From an uncultured bacterium (GTDB taxonomy: Bacteria > Bacillota > Clostridia > Oscillospirales > Ruminococcaceae), in the NCBI GenBank assembly GCA_905214265.1, contig CAJMLQ010000086.1, forward strand, positions 1-13,153: 13,153 nt of DNA, read 5' to 3'. Shown one piece after another: positions 1 through 7,985 of the stretch. The notes beneath the pieces are model-generated. The model was given only the letters and a program-made list of their open reading frames with translations. It ran no database searches and was not told where the DNA came from. The position numbers and the translations under genes were made by a program. Within the stretch, counting starts at the first letter, position 1; the number at the start of each line of letters is the position of its first letter.

Positions 1-3000
1 CCACTACCTTCACGGCTTCTCAGGGCCTGCTGCTGATGATCCCCAATATGTACAAGATGGCTGGCGAGCTGCTGCCCGCTGTCATCAATGTTTCCGCACG
101 TGCTCTGGCCAGCCATGCCCTCTCCATCTTCGGCGACCACTCCGACGTGTATGCCTGCCGCCAGACCGGCTTCGCCATGCTGTGCGAAGGCAGCCCCCAG
201 GAGGTCATGGACCTGACCCCTGTCGCCCACTGCGCCGCCATCAAGGGCCGCGTTCCCTTCCTGAACTTCTTCGACGGTTTCCGCACTTCTCATGAGCTGC
301 AGAAGATCGAAGTTTGGGACTATGAGGACCTGAAAGACATGGTGGACATGGACGCCGTTCAGGCATTCCGCAGCCGCGCCCTGAACCCCAACCATCCGGT
401 CCTTCGCGGCACCGCTCAGAACCCCGACATCTTCTTCCAGGCTCGCGAAGCCTGCAACACCTACTACGACGCGGTTCCCACCATCGTCGAGGAGTACATG
501 GGCAAGGTCAACAAGAAGCTGGGCACCGATTATCAGCTCTTCAACTACTACGGCGCCGCTGACGCGGAGCATGTTATCGTGGCCATGGGCTCTGTCTGCG
601 ACACCATCGAAGAGACCATCGACTACCTCAACGGAAAAGGCGGCAAATACGGCCTGGTCAAGGTCCGTCTGTACCGGCCTTTCTCTGCTGCGCACCTGAT
701 ATCCGCTATCCCGGACAGTGTTAAGCAGATCTCCGTCCTGGACCGTACCAAAGAGCCCGGCTCCCTGGGCGAACCCCTGTGGCTGGACGTCGTTGCCGCC
801 CTCAAGGGCAGCAAATTCGACGCGGTTCCCGTGCTGAGCGGCCGTTACGGTCTGGGCTCCAAGGACACCACTCCCGCCCAGATCATCGCGGTCTACAACA
901 ACACCGAGAAGAAGCGCTTCACCATCGGCATTGAGGACGATGTGACTCATCTGTCTCTGCCCATCGGTGAGAACCCCGACACCACCCCTGACGACATTAT
1001 CAGCTGCAAATTCTGGGGACTTGGATCGGACGGCACTGTCGGCGCCAACAAGAACTCCATCAAGATTATCGGCGACCACACCGACATGAATGCCCAGGCG
1101 TACTTCGCCTACGACTCCAAGAAGTCCGGCGGCGTCACCATTTCTCACCTGCGCTTCGGCAAATCCAAGATCAAATCCACCTACCTCATCAACAAGGCGA
1201 ACTTTGTGGCCTGCCACAACCCGGCCTATATTGCCAAGTACCCTATCGTTGAGGATGTGAAGCCCGGCGGCGTGTTCCTACTCAACTGCCAGTGGTCCGA
1301 TGAGGAGCTGGAGCAGCATCTCCCCGGCCAGGTGAAACGCTATATCGCCAACAATGGCATCAAGTTCTACACCATCGATGGTATCAAGATCGGTAAAGAG
1401 ATCGGTCTGGGCGGCCGCATCAATACAGTTCTGCAGTCCGCTTTCTTCAAGCTGGCCAACATCCTTCCCGCGGAAGACGCCATCAAGTATATGAAGGACG
1501 CCGCTACCGCTTCCTACTCCAAGAAGGGTGAAGCCATCGTCAAGATGAACCATGACGCCATCGATGCCGGCGCCAAGGGTGTGCATGAAGTCCAGATCCC
1601 CGAGAGCTGGAAGAATGCGCCCGACACCGACACCACTGAGAAGGCCACCGGCTCCCGCAAGGATCTGGTCGATTTCGTCAACGACATCGTCATCCCCGTC
1701 AACGACCAGAAGGGCGACCGTCTGCCGGTTTCCACCTTTATGGGCGACCGTACCGACGGCACCTTCCCCCAGGGTACCGCTGCCTACGAGAAGCGCGGCA
1801 TTGCGGTTGACGTTCCCACCTGGGTCCCCGACAACTGCATCCAGTGCGGTTTCTGCTCTTTTGTCTGTCCGCACGCTGTGGTCCGTCTTTTCGCGATGAA
1901 TGAGGACGAGGCCGCCAAGGCTCCCGCCGGACTGAAGAGCCTGCCCATGACCGGCATGGCCGACAAGAAATTCGCCGTTGGCATCTCCGTGCTGGACTGC
2001 ACCGGCTGCGGCATCTGCGCCTCCGTCTGCCCCGGCAAGAAGGGCGAGAAGGCTCTGGTCATGAAGTCTCTGGACAGCCAGAGAGAGGAGCAGGCCAACT
2101 TCGATTACCTCTTCGATCTGCCTGAGAAGGCCGATGTTGCCGAGAAGTTCAAAGACAGCACCCTCAAGGGATCCCAGTTCAAACAGCCTCTGCTGGAGTT
2201 CTCCGGCGCCTGCGCGGGCTGCGGTGAGACTCCTTACGCCAAGCTGGTCACTCAGCTCTACGGCGACCGGATGTATATTGCCAACGCCACCGGCTGCTCC
2301 TCCATCTGGGGCGGTTCCGCGCCTGCGACTCCTTACACCGTGAACAAGTACGGCTTCGGCCCCGCTTGGGCGAACTCTCTGTTTGAGGACAACGCAGAGT
2401 ACGGCTACGGTATGTTCCTGGCGCAGGATACCATCCGTCAGAGCCTGGCTCGCCTGACAAAAGAGCTGATCGCCATTGACTACTGCGACGCTGATCTGAA
2501 GGCTGCCGGCCAGAATTGGCTGGATACCATGGATAACAGTGTGGCGAACGCAGCTGCTACCCAGGCTTTTGTGAAAGAGCTGAAGGAATCCGTCGTTGAC
2601 GGCTGTCCCTGCGACGCCTGCACCAAGGGCCGCGAAATTCTCGCCAAGAAGGATTACCTGAACAAGAAGTCCGTTTGGATCTTCGGTGGCGACGGCTGGG
2701 CCTATGATATTGGCTTCGGCGGTCTGGATCATGTCATCGCCTCTCATCAGGACGTCAACATCCTGGTCTTTGACACCGAGGTGTACTCCAACACCGGCGG
2801 ACAGTCCTCCAAGTCTACTCCTACCGGCGCTATTGCCCAGTTTGCGGCCGCTGGCAAGGAAGTGAAGAAGAAAGATCTGGCTGCCATCGCCATGAGCTAC
2901 GGCTATGTCTACACTGCCCAGGTCTCCATGGGCGCGGACAAGAACCAGTGCCTGAAGGCCTTTGTCGAGGCGGAGAGCTACCACGGCCCGTCCCTGATTA

Positions 3001-3326
3001 TCGCCTACGCCCCCTGCATCAACCACGGCATCAAGGGCGGCATGGTTCATGCCCAGGATGAGGAGAAGAAGGCGGTCGACGCCGGTTACTGGCATCTGTT
3101 CCGGTACGATCCCCGTCTGGCGGAACAGGGCAAGAATCCCTTCCATCTGGACAGTAAGGCTCCGACCATGTCTTACAAGGACTTCATTATGAATGAGGTC
3201 CGCTATAACGCTTTGGCCCGCTCTAACCCCGCCCGTGCGGAAGAGCTGTTCGCCAGTGCAGAGAAGACTGCCGCAGAGAAGTATGACCGTCTGGTCAACC
3301 TTTCCAACGTAGCAGACGAGAAATAA
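1..3326 (+). CDS. nifJ: Pyruvate:ferredoxin (flavodoxin) oxidoreductase, 5'-truncated by window edge
   Basis: Cytoplasmic enzyme that decarboxylates pyruvate with coenzyme A to acetyl-CoA and CO2 and passes electrons to ferredoxin or flavodoxin, the central pyruvate step of anaerobic Firmicutes. The frame is open from base 3, so the ATG at 36 is internal. About 1107 codons are visible against roughly 1170-1190 for the family, so about 70 N-terminal residues lie outside. Visible in order: the N-terminal thiamine/pyruvate domain (TASQGLLLMIPNMYK); the EKR-type region near 730-900; a 2x[4Fe-4S] ferredoxin-like domain with CIQCGFCSFVCP (about 1836-1872) and CTGCGICASVCP (about 1998-2034); the proximal-cluster cysteines in CAGCGE (about 2209-2226) and ATGCSS (about 2284-2301); and the thiamine diphosphate motif GDGWAYDIGFGGLDHV (about 2689) followed by DTEVYSNTGGQSS. 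Every expected cluster and cofactor motif downstream of the edge is intact, so the gene appears functional. Codon choice is strongly biased, as in highly expressed genes. It ends in a terminator hairpin and looks monocistronic at its 3' side. Confidence 0.96.
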   Translation, partial: TTFTASQGLLLMIPNMYKMAGELLPAVINVSARALASHALSIFGDHSDVYACRQTGFAMLCEGSPQEVMDLTPVAHCAAIKGRVPFLNFFDGFRTSHELQKIEVWDYEDLKDMVDMDAVQAFRSRALNPNHPVLRGTAQNPDIFFQAREACNTYYDAVPTIVEEYMGKVNKKLGTDYQLFNYYGAADAEHVIVAMGSVCDTIEETIDYLNGKGGKYGLVKVRLYRPFSAAHLISAIPDSVKQISVLDRTKEPGSLGEPLWLDVVAALKGSKFDAVPVLSGRYGLGSKDTTPAQIIAVYNNTEKKRFTIGIEDDVTHLSLPIGENPDTTPDDIISCKFWGLGSDGTVGANKNSIKIIGDHTDMNAQAYFAYDSKKSGGVTISHLRFGKSKIKSTYLINKANFVACHNPAYIAKYPIVEDVKPGGVFLLNCQWSDEELEQHLPGQVKRYIANNGIKFYTIDGIKIGKEIGLGGRINTVLQSAFFKLANILPAEDAIKYMKDAATASYSKKGEAIVKMNHDAIDAGAKGVHEVQIPESWKNAPDTDTTEKATGSRKDLVDFVNDIVIPVNDQKGDRLPVSTFMGDRTDGTFPQGTAAYEKRGIAVDVPTWVPDNCIQCGFCSFVCPHAVVRLFAMNEDEAAKAPAGLKSLPMTGMADKKFAVGISVLDCTGCGICASVCPGKKGEKALVMKSLDSQREEQANFDYLFDLPEKADVAEKFKDSTLKGSQFKQPLLEFSGACAGCGETPYAKLVTQLYGDRMYIANATGCSSIWGGSAPATPYTVNKYGFGPAWANSLFEDNAEYGYGMFLAQDTIRQSLARLTKELIAIDYCDADLKAAGQNWLDTMDNSVANAAATQAFVKELKESVVDGCPCDACTKGREILAKKDYLNKKSVWIFGGDGWAYDIGFGGLDHVIASHQDVNILVFDTEVYSNTGGQSSKSTPTGAIAQFAAAGKEVKKKDLAAIAMSYGYVYTAQVSMGADKNQCLKAFVEAESYHGPSLIIAYAPCINHGIKGGMVHAQDEEKKAVDAGYWHLFRYDPRLAEQGKNPFHLDSKAPTMSYKDFIMNEVRYNALARSNPARAEELFASAEKTAAEKYDRLVNLSNVADEK

Positions 3327-3338
3327 GAAAATGTGGAA

Positions 3339-3398
3339 CCGGCAGGATGCTGCCGGAACCGAGGCCGCGGAATGTCAACACATTCCGCGGCCTTTCTC
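3339..3398 (+). terminator. Rho-independent terminator of the pyruvate:ferredoxin oxidoreductase gene
   Basis: A perfect 14-bp stem, AGGCCGCGGAATGT at 3362-3375 pairing with ACATTCCGCGGCCT at 3380-3393, with a four-base loop CAAC, followed by a short pyrimidine-rich tail (TTTCTCT). It starts 36 bases after the stop codon. A smaller hairpin directly before it (CCGGCAG at 3339-3345 with CTGCCGG at 3350-3356) has no T-tract and may help protect the 3' end. The T-tract is weak, but the stem is very GC-rich. Confidence 0.85.
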
Positions 3399-3401
3399 TG
3401 C

Positions 3402-3430
3402 TTGTTTTCCGGTGGGAAATATGGTATACT
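3402..3430 (+). promoter_or_regulatory. Sigma-A-type promoter of the GNAT gene
   Basis: TTGTTT (3402-3407) and TATACT (3425-3430) are separated by exactly 17 bp, immediately after the upstream terminator. Transcription would start near 3437, giving a leader of about 63 bases before the ATG at 3500. The good match and position between a terminator and a gene make it convincing; no operator is visible. Confidence 0.7.
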
Positions 3431-3499
3431 GAAGACAAATATCTGCGGCTGAAAAATTAGGGATAGTGCAGGCGGCTGCCCGCGCGGAAAGGAATTCCT

Positions 3500-4264
3500 A
3501 TGCTGTCGAAATCGGAAGTACAGCTGATGGCGAGAATGCAGCTCGCGAAGGATCTGGCTTGTTCTCCGCGGGATTTTACAAGGCCTTCCAACACCGTGAT
3601 GCCGTTTCAGGTTCAGGAGGGGCGCCGCCCCTTTCAGGAACGGGAGTTTTTATATGTGGCCTGTTTTGGCAGAGGAGCTGTGTTTTCTGTCGATCCGTTG
3701 ATACAAGGGGCCGTTGAAGAGGCGGCTGCCCGGCGAAAGGGCCCGGAGTGGTTCGAACATGGGACCATGCGGGAGCTGGACCGGATTTTGGAGCCTCACG
3801 GCTGGGAAATGGGAGACGTTCATCTGGCTTACCTTCCGGAATTTTTGCTGCGCCGGGCGGACAGCGGCCTTGCGCCGGTGCGCTGGTTCGAAGGGGCTGC
3901 TGTGCGCCAGCTCTACGAAAACCCCAGCTTTCCCAACGCCTTAACGTACCGTCCGGATTCGTTCCGGCCCGATGTTCTGGCGGTGGCCAGCTGCGATGAA
4001 AAAGGGGAGATCACCGGCCTGGCCGGTGCCAGCGCAGATTCCCGGAAGTTTTGGCAGATCGGAATCGACGTGCTGCCGGGAAACCGGCGGGAGGGCCTGG
4101 GCTCCTATTTGGTGAATCTGTTGACGGCCGAGATCATCCGCCGGGGCGTCATTCCGTATTACGCCACCCAGGCCGGCAATATCGCCTCCCAATCCATTGC
4201 CCGGAAATGCGGGTATTATCCGGCCTGGGTAGAAATGCACGCTTCGCCGGTATCGGAAAAATGA
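3500..4264 (+). CDS. GNAT-family N-acetyltransferase
   Basis: Predicted cytoplasmic acetyl-CoA-dependent acyltransferase of 254 residues. The C-terminal half carries the GNAT fold: a beta strand (FWQIGIDV, about 184-191), then the acetyl-CoA pyrophosphate loop NRREGLG (R196-x-x-G199-x-G201), a helix (YLVNLLTAEIIRRG), and the family's closing pattern NIASQSIARKCGYY (227-240). The N-terminal half (about 1-140) has no motif I recognise; it contains CFGRGAVFSVDP near 55-66 and a linker rich in charged residues. The acceptor cannot be predicted. The ATG at 3500 is chosen because AAAGGA (3488-3493) sits six bases upstream and the whole GNAT domain follows in frame. The gene is a one-gene transcription unit with its own promoter, ending at a strong bidirectional terminator, so it has no evident functional link to the neighbouring genes. 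Confidence 0.85.
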   Translation: MLSKSEVQLMARMQLAKDLACSPRDFTRPSNTVMPFQVQEGRRPFQEREFLYVACFGRGAVFSVDPLIQGAVEEAAARRKGPEWFEHGTMRELDRILEPHGWEMGDVHLAYLPEFLLRRADSGLAPVRWFEGAAVRQLYENPSFPNALTYRPDSFRPDVLAVASCDEKGEITGLAGASADSRKFWQIGIDVLPGNRREGLGSYLVNLLTAEIIRRGVIPYYATQAGNIASQSIARKCGYYPAWVEMHASPVSEK

Positions 4265-4280
4265 GAAACTCTGCCTGCCA

Positions 4281-4316
4281 AAAATCCACCTAAATCTTTA
4301 GATTTAGGTGGATTTT
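4281..4316. terminator. Bidirectional terminator between convergent GNAT gene and ABC transporter operon
   Basis: A perfect 16-bp inverted repeat: AAAATCCACCTAAATC (4281-4296) and GATTTAGGTGGATTTT (4301-4316), with loop TTTA. The A-run on the left and T-run on the right supply a U-tract for either transcript, so one hairpin can stop both the plus-strand GNAT mRNA and the six-gene minus-strand operon. Confidence 0.92.
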
Positions 4317-4355
4317 CAGTATAAGAAACGGTATAATGGAACAGAAAAAGTAATG

Positions 4356-5243
4356 TCACTCTTTCAAAGAGCCTACCATTACACCTTTTACAAAGTATTT
4401 TTGCAAGAAGGGGTAGATACACATGATCGGTACCGTTGCCAGTATAATCGTGGTATATTTCATCAATTGCAAATAATATTCTGCACCGGCTTCCTGTAGC
4501 TCCGTGGCAGTACCCAGCTGGGAAACATTTTCCTGAATCAAAATCTCTCTCATTATCAGCTGTAAGGGGAATTTTGATCGATCTCGAAGGAAAATCACCG
4601 CAGGAAACCAACTGTTCCAATAACCTAAGCCATAGAACAAAACCATAACGGCAATTGTGGGGATAGTCAGAGGAATTGCAATTGCGAATAGGATCCTGAT
4701 TTCTGAAGCACCGTCCATACGTGCTGACTCTTGGACGCTGCCTGGTATTTGCCGGAACGCAGAACGCATGACCATCATGTTCCAAGTGTTCAAACAATAG
4801 GGCAGAATCAACGCCCAGATGCTTCCGTTTAGTCCGATGTTGTCAATGAGCAGGTAAAAGGGAATCAATCCACCGCTGATAAACATCGTGATGGTAATCA
4901 TTTTCATGAAAAGCTTGTTCCAATAAACATTGTGCTGTGATAAGACGTATGCGCCGAAGCATGTCATCAGCAGACTGATAAATGTGCCGAAAGCCGTGAC
5001 AAATAGCGTGTTTTTATATCCCGATAAGATCAATGGCTTTTTGAATACCAGTTTATAGCCTTCGATGTTAAACCCTTTTGGCCATAGGATCAGGCCCTCT
5101 GTCCTCATGACCTCGTAAGGATCGCTGACGGAGGCCCAAAAAAGATGAATAAAGGGAACAACGCATAAAATGGAAAACAGTGCGAGGAAAACGGTATTGA
5201 CAAAAATGAAAATTATTCTTAAAACAGAGTCCTTTGGTTTCAT
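4356..5243 (-). CDS. Carbohydrate ABC transporter permease, LplC/YtcP-type (MalG family)
   Basis: Second of two membrane subunits of a sugar importer, 295 residues. Six hydrophobic segments can be traced, at about 10-36, 76-101, 112-134, 141-160, 188-208 and 263-282. The cytoplasmic EAA loop that contacts the ATPase is clear: ESARMDGASEIRILFAIAIPL (172 onward, with the conserved G at 178). The C-terminus, QKYFVKGVMVGSLKE, is the hallmark ending of LplC/YtcP permeases, a Firmicutes branch used for plant or host oligosaccharides. The start is ATG at 5243, with AAAAGGAG (5260-5253 on the minus strand) overlapping the stop codon of the preceding permease, so the two are translationally linked. 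Last gene of the operon; the terminator follows 40 bases downstream. Substrate not predictable from the permease. Confidence 0.93.
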   Translation of the reverse strand: MKPKDSVLRIIFIFVNTVFLALFSILCVVPFIHLFWASVSDPYEVMRTEGLILWPKGFNIEGYKLVFKKPLILSGYKNTLFVTAFGTFISLLMTCFGAYVLSQHNVYWNKLFMKMITITMFISGGLIPFYLLIDNIGLNGSIWALILPYCLNTWNMMVMRSAFRQIPGSVQESARMDGASEIRILFAIAIPLTIPTIAVMVLFYGLGYWNSWFPAVIFLRDRSKFPLQLIMREILIQENVSQLGTATELQEAGAEYYLQLMKYTTIILATVPIMCIYPFLQKYFVKGVMVGSLKE

Positions 5244-5258
5244 AATGGCCTTCTCCTT

Positions 5259-6221
5259 TTACCACAGGGAAGTTTCGGAAAACTTGCGGCTCAGTGTGTT
5301 AGCGGCAAAGAGGAAGATTAGGGAAATGATAGAGGTAAAAACACCCACTGCCGTAGAATATCCGTAAACGGATTCAATTAATCCTTTTTTGTATACAAAT
5401 GTCGCAATTACTTCGGAGGATTCCTGGTTTGCTGCGTTTTGAAGCAATAGGATTTTTTCAAAGCTGACCGTTAAAATATTTCCCACGCGCATAATGAAAA
5501 GTGTGATAATCGTTGGAGAGATCCCAGGCAGGGTTACATGCCAGGCCTGGCGTAGACGCCCCGCGCCGTCCAGCATGGCCGCTTCGTATAGTTCGGTGTT
5601 TACTCCCCCGATTGCAGCAACGTAGATAATACTGCCGTAGCCGGTTGCCTGCCAGATGTTGGAAAAAACGTAAATGACAGGAAACAGTCCTTTGTTAGCC
5701 AATAGGCTTTGTCTTTCCATGCCGAAAAAAGCGAGAGCATCATTGATTAATCCATTTGTATTGGTAAAATCAATTATGATGCCTGCGGCTACTACGGTGG
5801 ATATGAAATAGGGAAGGTAGGTGAGGGTTTGGACAGAACGTTTAAACTGGACATTCCTCACTTCGTTGAGCAGCAGTGCAAAAATAATTGAGCATGGCCA
5901 GGCGAAGATCAGGTCACTGATGTTCAGAACCAGTGTATTCTTCAGAATGCGGAGAAAATAGTAACTACCGAAAAAATCTCTAAAGTTCTGTAAACCAATC
6001 CAAGTGCTCCCCGCAATTCCCGCTCGAACATTGTAGCGCTGAAAAGCCGCTAAAATTCCATACATCGGCCCATAGCAAAATAAAATGTAATAGATCAGCA
6101 CCGGAAGAAAAATCAGATAGAGCTGCCAATGTTTAAAAAAATCTTTTTTTACCATCGCTCCATAAGAGCTTTTGGGGGTTCTTTTCAAAGCGAATTGTAA
6201 ATTTCTAGTTTTCTGCTGCAT
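5259..6221 (-). CDS. ABC transporter permease, LplB/YteP-type (MalF family)
   Basis: First membrane subunit of the sugar importer, 320 residues. A charged cytoplasmic N-terminus of about 30 residues precedes transmembrane stretches at about 33-60, 93-119, 129-151, 177-206, 231-250 and 286-309. The opening YLIFLPVLIYYILFCYGPMYG is characteristic of LplB-type permeases. The EAA coupling loop is YEAAMLDGAGRLRQAWHVTLP (212-232, conserved G at 219). Only 15 bases separate it from the next permease. Start ATG at 6221 with GGAG six bases upstream; a second in-frame ATG at residue 23 (MVKKDFF) lies before the first membrane segment and cannot be excluded. No ATPase gene lies in the operon, so the pair presumably works with a shared MsmK/MsmX-type ATPase encoded elsewhere. 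Confidence 0.93.
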   Translation of the reverse strand: MQQKTRNLQFALKRTPKSSYGAMVKKDFFKHWQLYLIFLPVLIYYILFCYGPMYGILAAFQRYNVRAGIAGSTWIGLQNFRDFFGSYYFLRILKNTLVLNISDLIFAWPCSIIFALLLNEVRNVQFKRSVQTLTYLPYFISTVVAAGIIIDFTNTNGLINDALAFFGMERQSLLANKGLFPVIYVFSNIWQATGYGSIIYVAAIGGVNTELYEAAMLDGAGRLRQAWHVTLPGISPTIITLFIMRVGNILTVSFEKILLLQNAANQESSEVIATFVYKKGLIESVYGYSTAVGVFTSIISLIFLFAANTLSRKFSETSLW

Positions 6222-6264
6222 AAGGCACTCCGTTCCGCCACCATGGGCATAATAAAGAATGGGT

Positions 6265-6300
6265 TGGACCTCCCCATATGGATAAGCATGAGGAGGCCCA
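6265..6300. other. Intergenic stem-loop between binding-protein and permease genes
   Basis: TGGACCTCC (6265-6273) can pair with GGAGGCCCA (6292-6300). In the minus-strand mRNA all nine pairs form, one as a G-U wobble. The 18-base loop contains the palindrome CCATATGG (6274-6281). In the operon direction no T-tract follows, so full termination is not expected; in the plus direction CTTTTT follows, with one A-C mismatch in the stem. It may protect the 3' end of the binding-protein mRNA, or partly stop transcripts, giving more binding protein than permease. Confidence 0.55.
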
Positions 6301-6315
6301 CTTTTTCGTGGATGT

Positions 6316-7914
6316 TTATCGGTTTAAGTAACGATCGTAGGAGGCCTGTTTCAGGCTAAGAGCGCGGTCGATTTTCATGGAGTTGATTTGCTCTACATAG
6401 CTGTCCCACTGATTGAGGTCCATGTCGCCGGTAATAAAGGCAACGACGGATTCCGCAGCGTAGTTGTTGATATCGGCCATAATTGCAGAGAATTCCTCGC
6501 CTTCGGCTGCGGGCATAGTCAGGTACGGCTCCGGTAGAGGCGCTTCTCCGGTGGAACTATTTTCCCAGATATCCATGGCTTCGATGGCATTCGGCAGATG
6601 AGTAAACCAGTTGCGATCAACAATGCGATAGTACGGACCTTTACCAAAAGCGATGTTGTAAAGGAAGACACCCATTGTGCTGCCGTCTTCAGGATGCATT
6701 GCGGCATCTGTGTAAGTTGGTTTTCCGTCTACCATGGTGTAGTATGTGCCTTCTTCACCATAGTTGCCCTTAATTTTGAATTCCTCTGTAAACTTTTCAT
6801 TCAGCCATTTAACGGCAACTTCCGGCTCTTTGCAGGAGGTGGTAATCGCCGTGCAGTTTTGCTGTGCCCGGTAATTTTGCTGTTTGTTATTGACCAGTTC
6901 GCCCTTGTTCAGGGAAACATAAGGTCCTGCGGCCAGTTCATAGCCATCCACATCGCTAGCCATAGCGGTCCAAGTGGTAATTTGGTTAAACCCACCTTCT
7001 ATGCATCCAGCACTCCCGTCGGTCATAACGACATCCGCTGTTGGTGGGGAAACAAAATCCTTTGGAATAAGACCTTCCTCATACCATTTATGCATTTCGG
7101 TTACATATTTGCGGTAACCGTCTTCGATGGGACCGTATTTTACGGTTCCGCCGTCATTATAAAAGCTGTGCGCCACATTATACGCGCTGGCAATCCAGCT
7201 TTGTGCATTCTGAGGGAACGAAATTGGCCTTTCCAGATCAAGCTCATTTTTAAAAGCGGTAAGGACACCGTAAAGTTCATCTACCGTAGTCGGAATCGCC
7301 TTTCCGATTTTATCCAGGAAATCCTTACGGTAAATCGGTCCATTGTAAGCATTTTGTGCAAAGTTGTCAATCATATAGAAACACCAAATGTTTCCAGCGT
7401 CAGTGGTAACATCCTTCATTAAGCCCTGATCTTCCGAGATCAACGACCAGTAATTCGGTGCATACTGTTCCAGAAGTGGCTTGAGGTTGATGTAAACATT
7501 GTCCGAAATCGCCTTGTCTGAACCGCCCGGATAGTAGCAGTAATAGGGGTGGGTAATGATGTCGGGAAGATCCTTGGAAGCGATTAAAACATTGTACGCA
7601 GCTATTGCGTCAGCGTCCGCGATGGGAGGGTGAATCCACTCGATTTTTACACCGGTGGCTTTTTCCAACTCCTGATAGATCCAGAGATTGCCCATATCGC
7701 CTGTGCCAACATAGTCAGCCTCCCACTGCCACATCGGGTACCAGTAACTTAAGGTTTTCCCTTCCATAACAACTTCCTTGGATTCTGTGCTGTCCGATAT
7801 ATTGGAGACAGACTCCGTACCGGAAGAATCAACATTCGGCCTTGTGCCGCACGCGGAAAGAGTGAGCATCAGTGTCAAACATACAGAAATTGCGCAAAAG
7901 AAATGTTTTTTCAT
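6316..7914 (-). CDS. Extracellular sugar-binding lipoprotein of the ABC importer (LplA/YtcQ-type)
   Basis: Lipid-anchored solute-binding protein, 532 residues, that captures a carbohydrate outside the membrane and delivers it to the two permeases encoded downstream. Lys-Lys at positions 2-3, a hydrophobic core, and lipobox LSAC with lipidated Cys22 define the signal peptide. A Ser/Glu/Asp-rich tether (about 24-50) leads into the mature domain. The length of over 500 residues, the motif NLKPLLEQYAPNYW, and pairing with LplB/LplC permeases place it in the large LplA-like group of family 1 binding proteins, which take oligosaccharides or complex glycans in known Firmicutes cases. Start ATG at 7914 with AAAGGAGG seven bases upstream. 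The gene and the two permeases after it are visibly AT-richer than the enzyme genes before it. Ligand unknown. Confidence 0.93.
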   Translation of the reverse strand: MKKHFFCAISVCLTLMLTLSACGTRPNVDSSGTESVSNISDSTESKEVVMEGKTLSYWYPMWQWEADYVGTGDMGNLWIYQELEKATGVKIEWIHPPIADADAIAAYNVLIASKDLPDIITHPYYCYYPGGSDKAISDNVYINLKPLLEQYAPNYWSLISEDQGLMKDVTTDAGNIWCFYMIDNFAQNAYNGPIYRKDFLDKIGKAIPTTVDELYGVLTAFKNELDLERPISFPQNAQSWIASAYNVAHSFYNDGGTVKYGPIEDGYRKYVTEMHKWYEEGLIPKDFVSPPTADVVMTDGSAGCIEGGFNQITTWTAMASDVDGYELAAGPYVSLNKGELVNNKQQNYRAQQNCTAITTSCKEPEVAVKWLNEKFTEEFKIKGNYGEEGTYYTMVDGKPTYTDAAMHPEDGSTMGVFLYNIAFGKGPYYRIVDRNWFTHLPNAIEAMDIWENSSTGEAPLPEPYLTMPAAEGEEFSAIMADINNYAAESVVAFITGDMDLNQWDSYVEQINSMKIDRALSLKQASYDRYLNR

Positions 7915-7938
7915 ATGGGTCCTCCTTTTAGTTATGTA

Positions 7939-7966
7939 ATACTAATAAACGACAGGATACGAGCAA
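7939..7966 (-). promoter_or_regulatory. Possible weak internal promoter ahead of the transport genes
   Basis: On the minus strand TTGCTC (7966-7961) and TAGTAT (7944-7939) are 16 bp apart, in the 71-base gap before the binding-protein gene, the largest gap among the first four genes of the operon. Each hexamer matches the consensus only partly. It could give the transport genes a separate basal expression. Confidence 0.25.
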
Positions 7967-7985
7967 ATGGGATAAACCTGTTGAA

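Noticed and set aside
1278..3146. 622-codon open frame on the minus strand inside the pyruvate:ferredoxin oxidoreductase gene
   Set aside because: It lies wholly antisense to a gene with intact family motifs. The strongly biased GC-rich codon usage of that gene removes stop codons from the opposite strand. The translation is low-complexity (Gly/Ala/Val/Leu-rich) with no recognisable domain.
4332..4337. TATAAT on the plus strand just after the bidirectional terminator
   Set aside because: The sequence 17 bp upstream (TGGATT, inside the terminator stem) is a poor -35 box, and no plus-strand gene follows; it lies antisense to the end of the permease gene.
6598..7422. 274-codon plus-strand frame antisense to the sugar-binding lipoprotein gene
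   Set aside because: No promoter or ribosome binding site supports it, and the minus-strand gene has a clear lipobox, start and family features.
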